Positions 10,201-19,060 of a stretch of DNA of 64,000 nucleotides are shown here, piece by piece; the stretch's first letter is position 1, and every line of letters starts with the position of its first letter. Position numbers and translations under genes: made by a program. Source of the DNA: an uncultured Flavobacteriaceae bacterium. GTDB taxonomy: Bacteria; Bacteroidota; Bacteroidia; Flavobacteriales; Flavobacteriaceae. The notes under the pieces were generated by a model, which made no database searches, was not told where the DNA came from, and worked only from the letters and a program-made list of their open reading frames with translations. The stretch covers positions 1-64,000 of the forward strand of contig CANLWG010000001.1 in the NCBI GenBank assembly GCA_947494715.1, read 5' to 3'.

Positions 10201-13200
10201 AACCGCGTTATCCGGGGACGGTAGTATCACCTCGCCCAACGGTACGGTTACCCTGACCGGAACCCCGGCGAACTCCTTGTTGGAGAACGTCGGCCTTGAT
10301 GTGGCCGATGGTGCAATAACAACTGTGAAGTTGGCTCCGGATGCAGTGGACAATACAAAATTGGCCGATAATGCGGTACAACTTGAAAATATTGCTGATG
10401 GTACCGCGAACGGACAGGTGATGCAGTGGGACGATACGACCTCGTCATGGACCTTGGTCGATTTGGGCTCCGTTACCGTTACCGAAAATGACGGTGTGAT
10501 CGGCAACGAAGTGACCAATGCCACCAACGGGACCTTGGTACGTTCCGGTTCCGGTACAACGGTGTCCCCATATACTTTGGGCGTGGCCGACGGAGGGATT
10601 ACCACCACGCAAATATTGGATGGAACGATAGCCTCCGGCGATATAGGCACGGATGCAGTGAACGCAGCGACCATAAATCCCGATGTGGCCGGAAGCGGCC
10701 TTACCCAGAACGCCAGTGGGGCATTGGAAGTGGACGTTACCGGTCTGGCCGGTGGTAGCGTAACCTCTCCGAATAGCACGATAACTTTAACAGGCACCCC
10801 TGCCAATTCCCTTTTCGAGGACGTTGGACTTGATGTGGATGTAACGGCACTTTCGGGTGATGGATCTATCACCTCTCCCAATGGGACGGTGACCCTGACC
10901 GGGACCCCTGCAAACTCCTTGCTGGAGAATGTAGGACTGGATGTCAATGAATCTGCTCTGGCCGATGGTAGTGTCACCTCACCGAACAGCACGATAACTT
11001 TAACAGGGACACCTGCCAATTCCTTGTTCGAGGATATTGGACTGGATGTTGATATAACCGCACTTTCCGGGGACGGCAGTATCATCTCTCCCAACGGTAC
11101 GGTGACTTTGGGCGGTACGCCTGCGAACTCGATATTGGAGAATGTAACCCTTGATGTGAACGAGTCGGCCTTGGCGGACGGTAGCGTTACCTCCCCGAAC
11201 AGTACGATAACTTTAACAGGCACACCTGCCAACTCACTTTTCGAAGACGTTGGACTGGATGTTGACGTAACAGCACTTTCCGGTGACGGATCTATCACCT
11301 CGCCGAACGGCACGGTGACTCTGACCGGTACACCAGCGAACTCCTTGTTGGAGAATGTAGGACTGGACGTTGATGTGACCGCACTATCCGGTGATGGCAG
11401 TATCACCTCGCCGAACGGCACGGTGACCTTGACCGGGACCCCGGCGAACTCCTTGTTGGAGGACGTTGGATTTGATGTGGATGTGACCGCGCTTACGGGC
11501 GATGGATCTATCACTTCCCCGAACGGAACAGTGACCCTTGGCGGTACACCTGCAAACTCGATATTGGAGAATGTTACCCTTGATGTGAACGAATCCGCTT
11601 TGGCCGATGGTAGCGTCACCTCCCCGAACAGTACGATAACCCTGGGTGGTACACCGGCGAACTCATTGTTCGAGGACATTACACTTGATGTTGACGAATC
11701 CGCATTGGCCGATGGCAGCGTTACTTCGCCCAATAGCACAATAACACTTACTGGTACACCCGCGAACTCGATTTTCGAGGACGTCGGACTTGATGTCAAT
11801 GAATCTGCTTTGGCCGATGGTAGTGTGACCTCCCCGAACAGTACAATAACACTGGGTGGTACGCCTGCGAACTCGATTTTCGAAGACGTTACCCTTGACG
11901 TAAACGAATCCGCTTTGGCTGATGGTAGCGTGACCTCTCCTAACAGTACAATAACACTTACGGGTACCCCAGCCAATTCGATTTTCGAGGATATTGGCCT
12001 CGATGTTGACGTAACTGCCCTTTCCGGAGACGGTAGCGTGACCTCCCCGAACAGTACGATAACCTTAACGGGTACGCCAACTAATTCGTTATTGGAGGAC
12101 GTTGGCCTTGACGTGGACGTAACTGCACTATCCGGGGACGGCAGTATTACCTCGCCCAACGGTACGGTGACCCTAACAGGCACCCCAGCCAACTCTTTAT
12201 TGGAAGATGTAGGTATTGATGTGGCCGATGGTGCTATAACAACCGTAAAATTGGCTCCGGATGCAGTGGATAATACAAAATTGTCCGATAATGCGGTACA
12301 ACTTGAAAATATTGCGGATGGTACCGCGGACGGACAGGTGATGCAATGGGACGATACGACCTCGTCATGGACTTTAGTTGATTTAGGTTCGGTAACCGTT
12401 ACTGAAAATGATGGAGTAATCGGCAACGAAGTGACCAATGCCACCAACGGGACCTTGGTACGTTCCGGTTCCGGTACAACAATATCCCCGTATACCTTGG
12501 GCGTAGCGGATGGAGGGATTACTACCACGCAAATATTGGACGGAACGATAGCCTCCGGAGATATAGGCACCGATGCAGTGAACGCGGCGACCATAAATCC
12601 CGATGTGGCTGGAAGCGGCCTTACCCAGAACGCCAGTGGGGCATTGGAAGTGGACGTTACCGGTCTGGCCGATGGTAGCGTAACTTCGCCTAACAGCACC
12701 ATAACACTTACGGGCACGCCTGCCAATTCTCTTTTCGAGGACATTGGACTGGACGTTGACGTAACGGCCCTTTCCGGGGACGGATCTATTACCTCTCCCA
12801 ACGGTACGGTTACCCTGGGCGGCACCCCTGCGAATTCGATATTGGAGAATGTTACCCTTGACGTGGATGTAACGGCCCTTTCAGGAGATGGCAGCATCAC
12901 CTCACCTAACGGTACGGTTACCTTGACAGGCACCCCTGCGAACTCATTATTGGAGAATGTTGGTCTTGATGTTGATGTAACGGCCCTTTCCGGTGACGGA
13001 TCTATCACCTCTCCCAATGGGACGGTGACCCTGGGCGGTACGCCGGCGAATTCTATATTAGAGAATGTCACCCTCGATGTTAACGAGTCGGCCCTTGCGG
13101 ACGGCAGCGTGACCTCGCCGAACAGTACAATAACCTTGGGCGGTACCCCTGCGAATTCGATTTTCGAGGACGTTACCCTTGACGTAGATGTAACGGCACT

Positions 13201-16200
13201 TTCGGGTGATGGATCTATCACCTCGCCCAACGGGACGGTGACCCTGGGCGGTACCCCTGCGAATTCGATATTGGAGAATGTTACACTTGATGTTGACGTA
13301 ACCGCGCTTTCAGGTGACGGATCTATTACCTCCCCTAACGGTACGGTTACCCTGGGCGGCACGCCTACAAACTCTTTATTGGAGAATGTCACCCTTGATG
13401 TGGACGTAACCGCATTATCCGGTGACGGTAGCATCACTTCGCCGAACGGAACGGTTACCTTGACCGGGACACCTGTGAATTCATTATTGGAGAACGTCGG
13501 ACTTGATGTTGACGTGACAGCGCTTACGGGCGACGGGTCTATCACCTCTCCCAACGGTACGGTTACCCTGGGCGGCACGCCTGCAAATTCTATATTGGAG
13601 AATGTCACCCTCGATGTTAACGAGTCGGCTTTGGCCGATGGTAGCGTAACCTCCCCGAACAGCACGATAACTTTAACAGGTACACCTGCCAATTCTCTTT
13701 TCGAGGACATTGGACTGGACGTTGACGTGACCGCGCTTTCCGGTGACGGATCTATTACCTCTCCCAACGGAACGGTTACCTTGGGCGGCACGCCTGCCAA
13801 TTCCATATTGGAGAATGTCACCCTCGACGTAAACGAATCCGCCCTGGCGGACGGTAGCGTAACCTCACCTAACAGCACAATAACCTTGGGAGGTACCCCT
13901 GCGAACTCATTGTTCGAAGACGTCACTTTAGATGTTGACGTAACGGCACTTTCGGGCGATGGAAGTATCACCTCCCCGAACGGTACGGTGACCTTGACCG
14001 GTACCCCTGCGAACTCCTTATTGGAAGATGTAGGTTTCGACGTAGACGTAACGGCCCTATCCGGGGACGGATCTATAACTTCACCCAACGGTACAGTGAC
14101 CCTGACGGGCACCCCTGCGAACTCCTTATTGGAGGATGTAGGTTTCGACGTAGACGTAACGGCGCTTTCCGGTGACGGATCTATAACTTCACCGAACGGA
14201 ACTGTGACCTTGACCGGGACCCCTGCGAACTCCTTGTTGGAGGATGTAGGCTTTGACGTAAACGAGTCGGCCCTTGCGGACGGCAGCGTAACCTCGCCGA
14301 ACAGCACGATAACTTTAACAGGTACACCTGCCAATTCACTTTTCGAGGATATTGGACTGGATGTCGACGTAACTGCGCTTAGCGGTGACGGATCTATCAC
14401 CTCTCCCAACGGGACGGTTACCCTGGGCGGCACGCCTACAAACTCTTTATTGGAGAATGTCACCCTTGATGTGGACGTAACCGCATTATCTGGTGACGGT
14501 AGCATCACTTCACCAAACGGAACGGTGACCCTTACGGGTACCCCTGCAAACTCCTTGTTGGAGGATGTAGGTTTCGATGTCGATGTAACGGCGCTTTCCG
14601 GTGACGGATCTATAACTTCACCGAACGGAACTGTGACCTTGACCGGGACCCCTGCGAACTCCTTGTTGGAGGATGTAGGCTTTGACGTAAACGAGTCGGC
14701 CCTTGCGGACGGCAGCGTAACCTCGCCGAACAGTACGATAACCCTGGGCGGTACCCCCACGAACTCGATTTTCGAGGACGTTACCCTTGACGTTGACGTA
14801 ACGGCACTTTCGGGTGATGGATCTATCACCTCGCCCAACGGGACGGTGACCCTGGGCGGTACCCCTGCGAATTCGATATTGGAGAATGTAACCCTTGATG
14901 TGAACGAGTCAGCCCTTGCGGACGGTAGCGTCACCTCCCCGAACAGCACGATAACTTTAACAGGTACACCTGCCAATTCGTTGTTTGAAGACATTGGCCT
15001 TGACGTGGATGTAACGGCACTTTCAGGTGACGGATCTATCACCTCTCCCAACGGTACGGTGACCTTGACGGGCACTCCTGCGAACTCTCTGTTGGAGGAT
15101 GTAGGTTTCGATGTTGACGTAACAGCCCTATCCGGGGACGGATCTATAACTTCACCGAATGGTACAGTGACATTGACGGGTACCCCGGCGAATTCCTTGT
15201 TGGAGAATGTAGGACTGGACGTTGATGTGACCGCACTATCCGGTGACGGTAGTATTACCTCCCCAAATGGCACGGTGACCCTTACGGGTACCCCTGCGAA
15301 TTCATTATTGGAGAATGTAGGCTTTGACGTAAACGAATCCGCCTTGGCCGATGGTAGCGTAACCTCTCCGAACAGCACGATTACTTTAACAGGTACACCT
15401 GCCAATTCTCTTTTCGAGGACATTGGACTGGACGTTGACATAACGGCACTATCCGGTGATGGGAGTATCACCTCCCCTAACAGTACAATAAGCTTGGGCG
15501 GCACGCCCGCTAACTCGTTATTGGAGAATGTAACCCTTGATGTGAACGAATCCGTTCTGGCCGATGGTAGCGTAACCTCGCCTAACAGCACCATAACCCT
15601 TACGGGAACGCCCGCCAATTCTTTGTTCGAGGATATTGGCCTTGATGTGGACGTATCAGCACTATCTGGTGACGGAAGCATTACCTCCCCGAATGGCACC
15701 GTGACCCTGACAGGCACTCCTGCGAACTCATTATTGGAAGATGTAGGCCTTGACGTGGACGTAACGGCACTTTCGGGTGATGGCAGTATCACCTCACCTA
15801 ATGGGACAGTAACCTTGACCGGGACCCCTGCGAACTCATTATTGGAGGATGTAGGTTTCGATGTCGATGTAACCGCACTTACGGGCGACGGATCTATCAC
15901 CTCTCCGAATGGAACAGTTACCCTTGGCGGTACACCTGCAAACTCGATATTGGAGAATGTAACCCTTGATGTGAACGTAACAGCACTATCTGGTGACGGA
16001 TCGATTACCTCTCCCAATGGGACGGTTACCCTTGGTGGTACACCTACAAATTCTATATTGGAGAATGTCACCCTCGATGTTAACGAGTCGGCCTTGGCGG
16101 ACGGCAGCGTAACCTCGCCGAACAGTACGATAACCCTGGGCGGTACCCCCACGAACTCGATTTTCGAGGACGTTACCCTTGACGTTGACGTAACGGCACT

Positions 16201-19039
16201 TTCGGGTGATGGCAGTATTACCTCGCCGAACGGGACTGTGACTTTGACCGGTACCCCTGCAAACTCCTTGTTGGAAGATGTAGGATTCGACGTAGACGTA
16301 ACAGCACTATCCGGTGACGGATCTATAACTTCACCAAATGGGACAGTGACCTTGACCGGTACACCGGCGAACTCCTTGTTGGAAAATGTAGGACTGGACG
16401 TTGATGTGACCGCACTATCAGGTGATGGCAGTATTACCTCGCCGAACGGTACGGTGACCCTTGGCGGCACGCCTGCGAACTCGCTATTGGAGAATGTCAC
16501 CCTTGATGTGAACGAATCCGCTTTGGCCGATGGTAGCGTAACCTCTCCGAACAGCACGATAACTTTAACAGGTACACCTGCCAATTCTCTTTTCGAGGAC
16601 ATTGGACTGGACGTTGACGTAACTGCGCTTAGCGGTGACGGATCTATCACCTCTCCCAACGGTACGGTTACCCTGACGGGTACCCCGGTGAATTCCTTGT
16701 TGGAAGATGTAGGTTTCGATGTTGACGTAACAGCCCTATCCGGTGACGGATCTATTACTTCACCGAACGGAACTGTGACCTTGACAGGTACCCCTGCGAA
16801 CTCGTTGTTGGAAAATGTTGGCCTGGATGTGGACGTGACCGCATTATCCGGTGACGGTAGTATTACCTCCCCAAATGGCACGGTGACCCTTACGGGTACC
16901 CCTGCGAATTCATTATTGGAGAATGTAGGCTTTGATGTAAACGAATCCGCCTTGGCCGATGGTAGCGTAACCTCTCCGAACAGCACGATAACTTTAACAG
17001 GTACACCTGCCAATTCTCTTTTCGAGGACATTGGACTGGACGTTGACATAACGGCACTATCCGGTGATGGGAGTATCACCTCCCCGAACGGTACAGTGAC
17101 CCTGACGGGTACCCCTGCGAACTCCTTGTTGGAAGATGTCGGCTTCGATGTCGATGTAACGGCGCTTACGGGTGACGGGTCTATCACCTCTCCCAACGGT
17201 ACGGTTACCCTTGGTGGTACGCCGGCGAACTCCCTGTTGGAGAATGTCACTCTCGATGTTGACGTGACCGCGCTTTCTGGTGACGGATCTATTACTTCGC
17301 CGAACGGGACAGTAACCTTGACGGGCACACCTGCGAACTCCTTGTTGGAGGATGTAGGTTTCGATGTCGATGTAACGGCATTATCCGGCGACGGAAGCAT
17401 TACCTCTCCGAACGGGACGGTGACCTTGACAGGTACACCGGCGAACTCATTGTTGGAGAATGTCGGACTTGATGTTGATGTGACCGCACTTTCGGGTGAT
17501 GGAAGTATTACCTCTCCCAACGGGACGGTGACTTTGGGCGGTACACCTGCGAACTCGATATTGGAGAATGTAACCCTTGACGTAAACGAATCCGCCTTGG
17601 CGAACGGTAGCGTGACCTCCCCGAACAGCACTATAACCCTTACGGGCACCCCTGCCAATTCCATTTTCGAGGATATTGGTCTTGACGTGGACGTAACGGC
17701 ACTATCCGGCGATGGGAGTATCACCTCTCCCAATGGCACGGTGACCTTGACGGGGACCCCTGCGAACTCCTTGTTGGAAGATGTCGGCTTCGATGTAGAT
17801 GTAACGGCACTATCCGGTGATGGGAGTATCATCTCCCCGAACGGTACGGTGACCCTTACGGGCACCCCTGCGAACTCATTATTGGAGAATGTAGGCTTTG
17901 ACGTAAACGAATCGGCCTTGGCCGATGGTAGCGTAACCTCTCCGAACAGCACGATAACGTTAACAGGTACGCCTGCCAATTCTCTTTTTGAGGACATTGG
18001 ACTGGACGTTGACGTAACGGCCCTTTCCGGTGATGGGAGTATCACCTCCCCGAACGGTACAGTGACCCTTGGCGGTACACCTGCGAACTCGATATTGGAG
18101 AATGTCACCCTTGACGTAGATGTAACTGCACTTTCGGGCGACGGATCTATCACTTCACCTAACGGTACGGTGACCTTGACGGGTACCCCAGCGAACTCTA
18201 TATTGGAGGATGTAGGTTTCGACGTCGACGTAACGGCCCTTTCGGGAGATGGCAGTATTACTTCACCGAACAGTACGATAAGCTTGGGTGGCACGCCCGC
18301 TAACTCATTATTGGAGAATGTCACACTTGATGTTGATGTAACGGCACTTTCGGGAGATGGATCTATCACCTCCCCTAACAGCACTATAACACTCACGGGT
18401 ACACCCGCGAACTCCTTGTTAGAAAATGTAGGACTGGATGTTGATGTGACTGCACTTTCCGGTGACGGTAGTATTACTTCACCTAACGGTACGGTGACCC
18501 TGACGGGCACTCCCGCGAACTCATTATTGGAGAATGTTGGACTTGAGGTAAATATTTCATCCGATGCTGACAACGATTTGGGAATTGGTACGGATAATGG
18601 CTTATTCTTAAATGAGACCGATGACCAGGTCGCTTCCGAAGTAAACTCGGATACTCCGATAGATGTGGACGGAGATGGAAATACGGAGGCGACGGTTGAG
18701 GATGTGATTCAGGACATAGCTCCAATTACATCAAAAGCTGCACGTATATTCTATCCACCCTCCATTGCAATAGATGCATCGGCCCTAACAAACAATGCCA
18801 CTATTAACTTGTATCAGGAATATATAAATCAATTCGGAACACCAACTATGGCGAGTTCGGGAGCACCGGCGGCAGTACCAACCTATGCCAATACGGAACT
18901 GTATTATTATGTCACATATGCTGATCCGGCGGTATTAAATATAGACAGTATTAGCGCGACAGGTGTAATGCAATATGATGTAGTGGGTACACCACCAGAT
19001 TATAACAGTCTTATAAATGTTGTCTTCGTAGTTCGATAA
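7244..19039 (+). CDS. Giant (3931-residue) secreted beta-repeat surface protein
   Basis: ATG start with a clear signal peptide (MDKRILLLIFLISGFAYSQ). Layout: residues 20-110, an N-terminal region with DTGDIYVNTNTGTIYFWDGD; about 113-367, three 85-residue repeats containing LTLNGNSLEY and NIPLNVGSLAFNP; about 370-545, unique DNA; then three linker modules (LVRSGSGTTVSPYTLGVADG, QNASGALEVDV) alternating with blocks of 11, 14 and 55 copies of a 35/36-residue unit, 80 in all; and a unique C-terminal region of about 160 residues. The linkers carry TVKLAPDAVDNTKLADNAV, resembling phage-tail-fibre-type repeats. Units look like beta-solenoid turns rich in Thr, Gly, Asn and Asp. No standard T9SS sorting domain is visible; the end is NSLINVVFVVR. 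Probably a cell-surface filament or adhesin (inferred from size, repeats and T9SS neighbours). Confidence 0.85.
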   Translation: MDKRILLLIFLISGFAYSQTTVTLQDQCNCEVLSGTAVTNSGSISPGGADTGDIYVNTNTGTIYFWDGDSWELTSTDSQQILDFSFNPATRELTLELENGGAPITVTLPSDTLTSLTLNGNSLEYLDEDNNTNVIPLNVGNLALGADGNSLDYTDEAGALTNIPLNVGSLAFNPATRELTYTDEEGTPTVITLPSDFLTSLTLNGNSLEYLDEDNNTNVIPLNVGNLALGADGNSLDYTDEAGALTNIPLNVGSLAFNPAARELTYTDEEGTPTVITLPSDFLTSLTLNGNSLEYVDEDNNTNVIPLNVGNLALGANGNSLDYTDEAGALTNIPLNVGSLAFNPATRELTYTDEEGTPTVITLPSETITTLSTLDGITYTYTSEDTTATSFDGTDDQNAAQVSLSPNIDVDGDLTDETNVQEAIQDLANNSSDNQNLTGATLDGSNELQIDIERGSSTNVDLSSLSETVVAGTGAITVNDDGNGNYTVNSTDPDEDLTNELTLIGVGAPAVTPSNSGVTYVDSSAGQLYIYDGATWNAVGGSATPDLDGVIGNEVVDVTNGTLVRSGAGTTVSPYTLGVADGGITTTQILDGTIASGDIGTDAVNAGTINPDVAGNGLTQNASGALEVDVTGLADGSVTSPNSTITLTGTPANSLFEDVGLDVDVTALSGDGSITSPNGTVTLTGTPANSLLENVGFDVNESALADGSVTSPNSTITLTGTPANSIFEDIGLDVDVTSLSGDGSITSPNGTVTLTGTPANSLLENVGLDVNESALADGSVTSPNSTITLGGTPANSLFEDVTLDVDVTALSGDGSITSPNGTVTLGGTPANSLLENVTLDVDVTALSGDGSITSPNGTVTLTGTPANSLLENVGLDVNESALADGSVTSPNSTITLGGTPANSLFEDITLDVDVTALSGDGSITSPNGTVTLGGTPANSLLENVTLDVDVTALSGDGSITSPNGTVTLTGTPANSLLEDVGFDVDVTALSGDGSITSPNGTVTLTGTPANSLLENVGLDVADGAITTVKLAPDAVDNTKLADNAVQLENIADGTANGQVMQWDDTTSSWTLVDLGSVTVTENDGVIGNEVTNATNGTLVRSGSGTTVSPYTLGVADGGITTTQILDGTIASGDIGTDAVNAATINPDVAGSGLTQNASGALEVDVTGLAGGSVTSPNSTITLTGTPANSLFEDVGLDVDVTALSGDGSITSPNGTVTLTGTPANSLLENVGLDVNESALADGSVTSPNSTITLTGTPANSLFEDIGLDVDITALSGDGSIISPNGTVTLGGTPANSILENVTLDVNESALADGSVTSPNSTITLTGTPANSLFEDVGLDVDVTALSGDGSITSPNGTVTLTGTPANSLLENVGLDVDVTALSGDGSITSPNGTVTLTGTPANSLLEDVGFDVDVTALTGDGSITSPNGTVTLGGTPANSILENVTLDVNESALADGSVTSPNSTITLGGTPANSLFEDITLDVDESALADGSVTSPNSTITLTGTPANSIFEDVGLDVNESALADGSVTSPNSTITLGGTPANSIFEDVTLDVNESALADGSVTSPNSTITLTGTPANSIFEDIGLDVDVTALSGDGSVTSPNSTITLTGTPTNSLLEDVGLDVDVTALSGDGSITSPNGTVTLTGTPANSLLEDVGIDVADGAITTVKLAPDAVDNTKLSDNAVQLENIADGTADGQVMQWDDTTSSWTLVDLGSVTVTENDGVIGNEVTNATNGTLVRSGSGTTISPYTLGVADGGITTTQILDGTIASGDIGTDAVNAATINPDVAGSGLTQNASGALEVDVTGLADGSVTSPNSTITLTGTPANSLFEDIGLDVDVTALSGDGSITSPNGTVTLGGTPANSILENVTLDVDVTALSGDGSITSPNGTVTLTGTPANSLLENVGLDVDVTALSGDGSITSPNGTVTLGGTPANSILENVTLDVNESALADGSVTSPNSTITLGGTPANSIFEDVTLDVDVTALSGDGSITSPNGTVTLGGTPANSILENVTLDVDVTALSGDGSITSPNGTVTLGGTPTNSLLENVTLDVDVTALSGDGSITSPNGTVTLTGTPVNSLLENVGLDVDVTALTGDGSITSPNGTVTLGGTPANSILENVTLDVNESALADGSVTSPNSTITLTGTPANSLFEDIGLDVDVTALSGDGSITSPNGTVTLGGTPANSILENVTLDVNESALADGSVTSPNSTITLGGTPANSLFEDVTLDVDVTALSGDGSITSPNGTVTLTGTPANSLLEDVGFDVDVTALSGDGSITSPNGTVTLTGTPANSLLEDVGFDVDVTALSGDGSITSPNGTVTLTGTPANSLLEDVGFDVNESALADGSVTSPNSTITLTGTPANSLFEDIGLDVDVTALSGDGSITSPNGTVTLGGTPTNSLLENVTLDVDVTALSGDGSITSPNGTVTLTGTPANSLLEDVGFDVDVTALSGDGSITSPNGTVTLTGTPANSLLEDVGFDVNESALADGSVTSPNSTITLGGTPTNSIFEDVTLDVDVTALSGDGSITSPNGTVTLGGTPANSILENVTLDVNESALADGSVTSPNSTITLTGTPANSLFEDIGLDVDVTALSGDGSITSPNGTVTLTGTPANSLLEDVGFDVDVTALSGDGSITSPNGTVTLTGTPANSLLENVGLDVDVTALSGDGSITSPNGTVTLTGTPANSLLENVGFDVNESALADGSVTSPNSTITLTGTPANSLFEDIGLDVDITALSGDGSITSPNSTISLGGTPANSLLENVTLDVNESVLADGSVTSPNSTITLTGTPANSLFEDIGLDVDVSALSGDGSITSPNGTVTLTGTPANSLLEDVGLDVDVTALSGDGSITSPNGTVTLTGTPANSLLEDVGFDVDVTALTGDGSITSPNGTVTLGGTPANSILENVTLDVNVTALSGDGSITSPNGTVTLGGTPTNSILENVTLDVNESALADGSVTSPNSTITLGGTPTNSIFEDVTLDVDVTALSGDGSITSPNGTVTLTGTPANSLLEDVGFDVDVTALSGDGSITSPNGTVTLTGTPANSLLENVGLDVDVTALSGDGSITSPNGTVTLGGTPANSLLENVTLDVNESALADGSVTSPNSTITLTGTPANSLFEDIGLDVDVTALSGDGSITSPNGTVTLTGTPVNSLLEDVGFDVDVTALSGDGSITSPNGTVTLTGTPANSLLENVGLDVDVTALSGDGSITSPNGTVTLTGTPANSLLENVGFDVNESALADGSVTSPNSTITLTGTPANSLFEDIGLDVDITALSGDGSITSPNGTVTLTGTPANSLLEDVGFDVDVTALTGDGSITSPNGTVTLGGTPANSLLENVTLDVDVTALSGDGSITSPNGTVTLTGTPANSLLEDVGFDVDVTALSGDGSITSPNGTVTLTGTPANSLLENVGLDVDVTALSGDGSITSPNGTVTLGGTPANSILENVTLDVNESALANGSVTSPNSTITLTGTPANSIFEDIGLDVDVTALSGDGSITSPNGTVTLTGTPANSLLEDVGFDVDVTALSGDGSIISPNGTVTLTGTPANSLLENVGFDVNESALADGSVTSPNSTITLTGTPANSLFEDIGLDVDVTALSGDGSITSPNGTVTLGGTPANSILENVTLDVDVTALSGDGSITSPNGTVTLTGTPANSILEDVGFDVDVTALSGDGSITSPNSTISLGGTPANSLLENVTLDVDVTALSGDGSITSPNSTITLTGTPANSLLENVGLDVDVTALSGDGSITSPNGTVTLTGTPANSLLENVGLEVNISSDADNDLGIGTDNGLFLNETDDQVASEVNSDTPIDVDGDGNTEATVEDVIQDIAPITSKAARIFYPPSIAIDASALTNNATINLYQEYINQFGTPTMASSGAPAAVPTYANTELYYYVTYADPAVLNIDSISATGVMQYDVVGTPPDYNSLINVVFVVR
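7581..8345 (+). repeat. Three tandem 255-bp repeats in the giant gene
   Basis: Copies begin at 7581, 7836 and 8091, exactly 255 bp apart (85 codons). Each encodes SLTLNGNSLEY, NVIPLNVGNLALG, NSLDYTDEAGALTNIP and REL TYTDEEGTP blocks. They are near-identical at DNA level, richer in GC than the flanks, and keep the reading frame, so the copy number could change by recombination. Confidence 0.9.
8881..9142 (+). repeat. Linker module, copy 1 (short form), inside the giant gene
   Basis: Encodes DGVIGNEVVDVTNGTL, LGVADGGITTTQILDG and QNASGALEVDVTGLA. The same DNA recurs as the 3' part of the 447-bp linkers at 10301-10747 and 12221-12667. It immediately precedes the first repeat block. Confidence 0.8.
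10301..10747 (+). repeat. 447-bp linker module, copy 2
   Basis: Encodes DVADGAITTVKLAPDAV, NGQVMQWDDTTSSWTL, VTENDGVIGNEV and the shared QNASGALEVDVTGLA end. It is the same length as, and nearly identical to, the module at 12221-12667, and separates repeat blocks 1 and 2. Confidence 0.85.
12221..12667 (+). repeat. 447-bp linker module, copy 3
   Basis: A near-copy of 10301-10747 with scattered, mostly silent changes (for example NTKLSDNAV for NTKLADNAV). It separates repeat blocks 2 and 3, so each block is part of a larger linker-plus-units super-repeat. Confidence 0.85.
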
Positions 19040-19060
19040 ACTAAAACTGTATAAATCGAT

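Larger units (their letters stand above)
9143..18546 (+). repeat. Array of 80 coding units of 105/108 bp in three blocks
   Basis: Blocks lie at about 9143-10300 (11 units), 10748-12220 (14) and 12668-18546 (55), counted by hand from the translation. Two unit types occur: 55 of 36 residues beginning [S/T]GDGSITSPNGTVTL and 25 of 35 residues beginning ADGSVTSPNSTITL. Both continue [T/G]GTPANS[L/I][L/F]E[N/D][V/I][G/T][L/F], then DVDVTAL or DVNESAL. Lengths are always multiples of three. Synonymous differences are scattered through the array, while some runs of units are almost identical, which suggests repeated duplication and conversion. Confidence 0.92.

Noticed and set aside
8833-18573. Very long minus-strand ORF as a real gene
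   Set aside because: It is the mirror of a coding repeat with periods divisible by three, so lack of stops is inherited from one unit. The plus-strand product has a signal peptide, unique ends and operon context.
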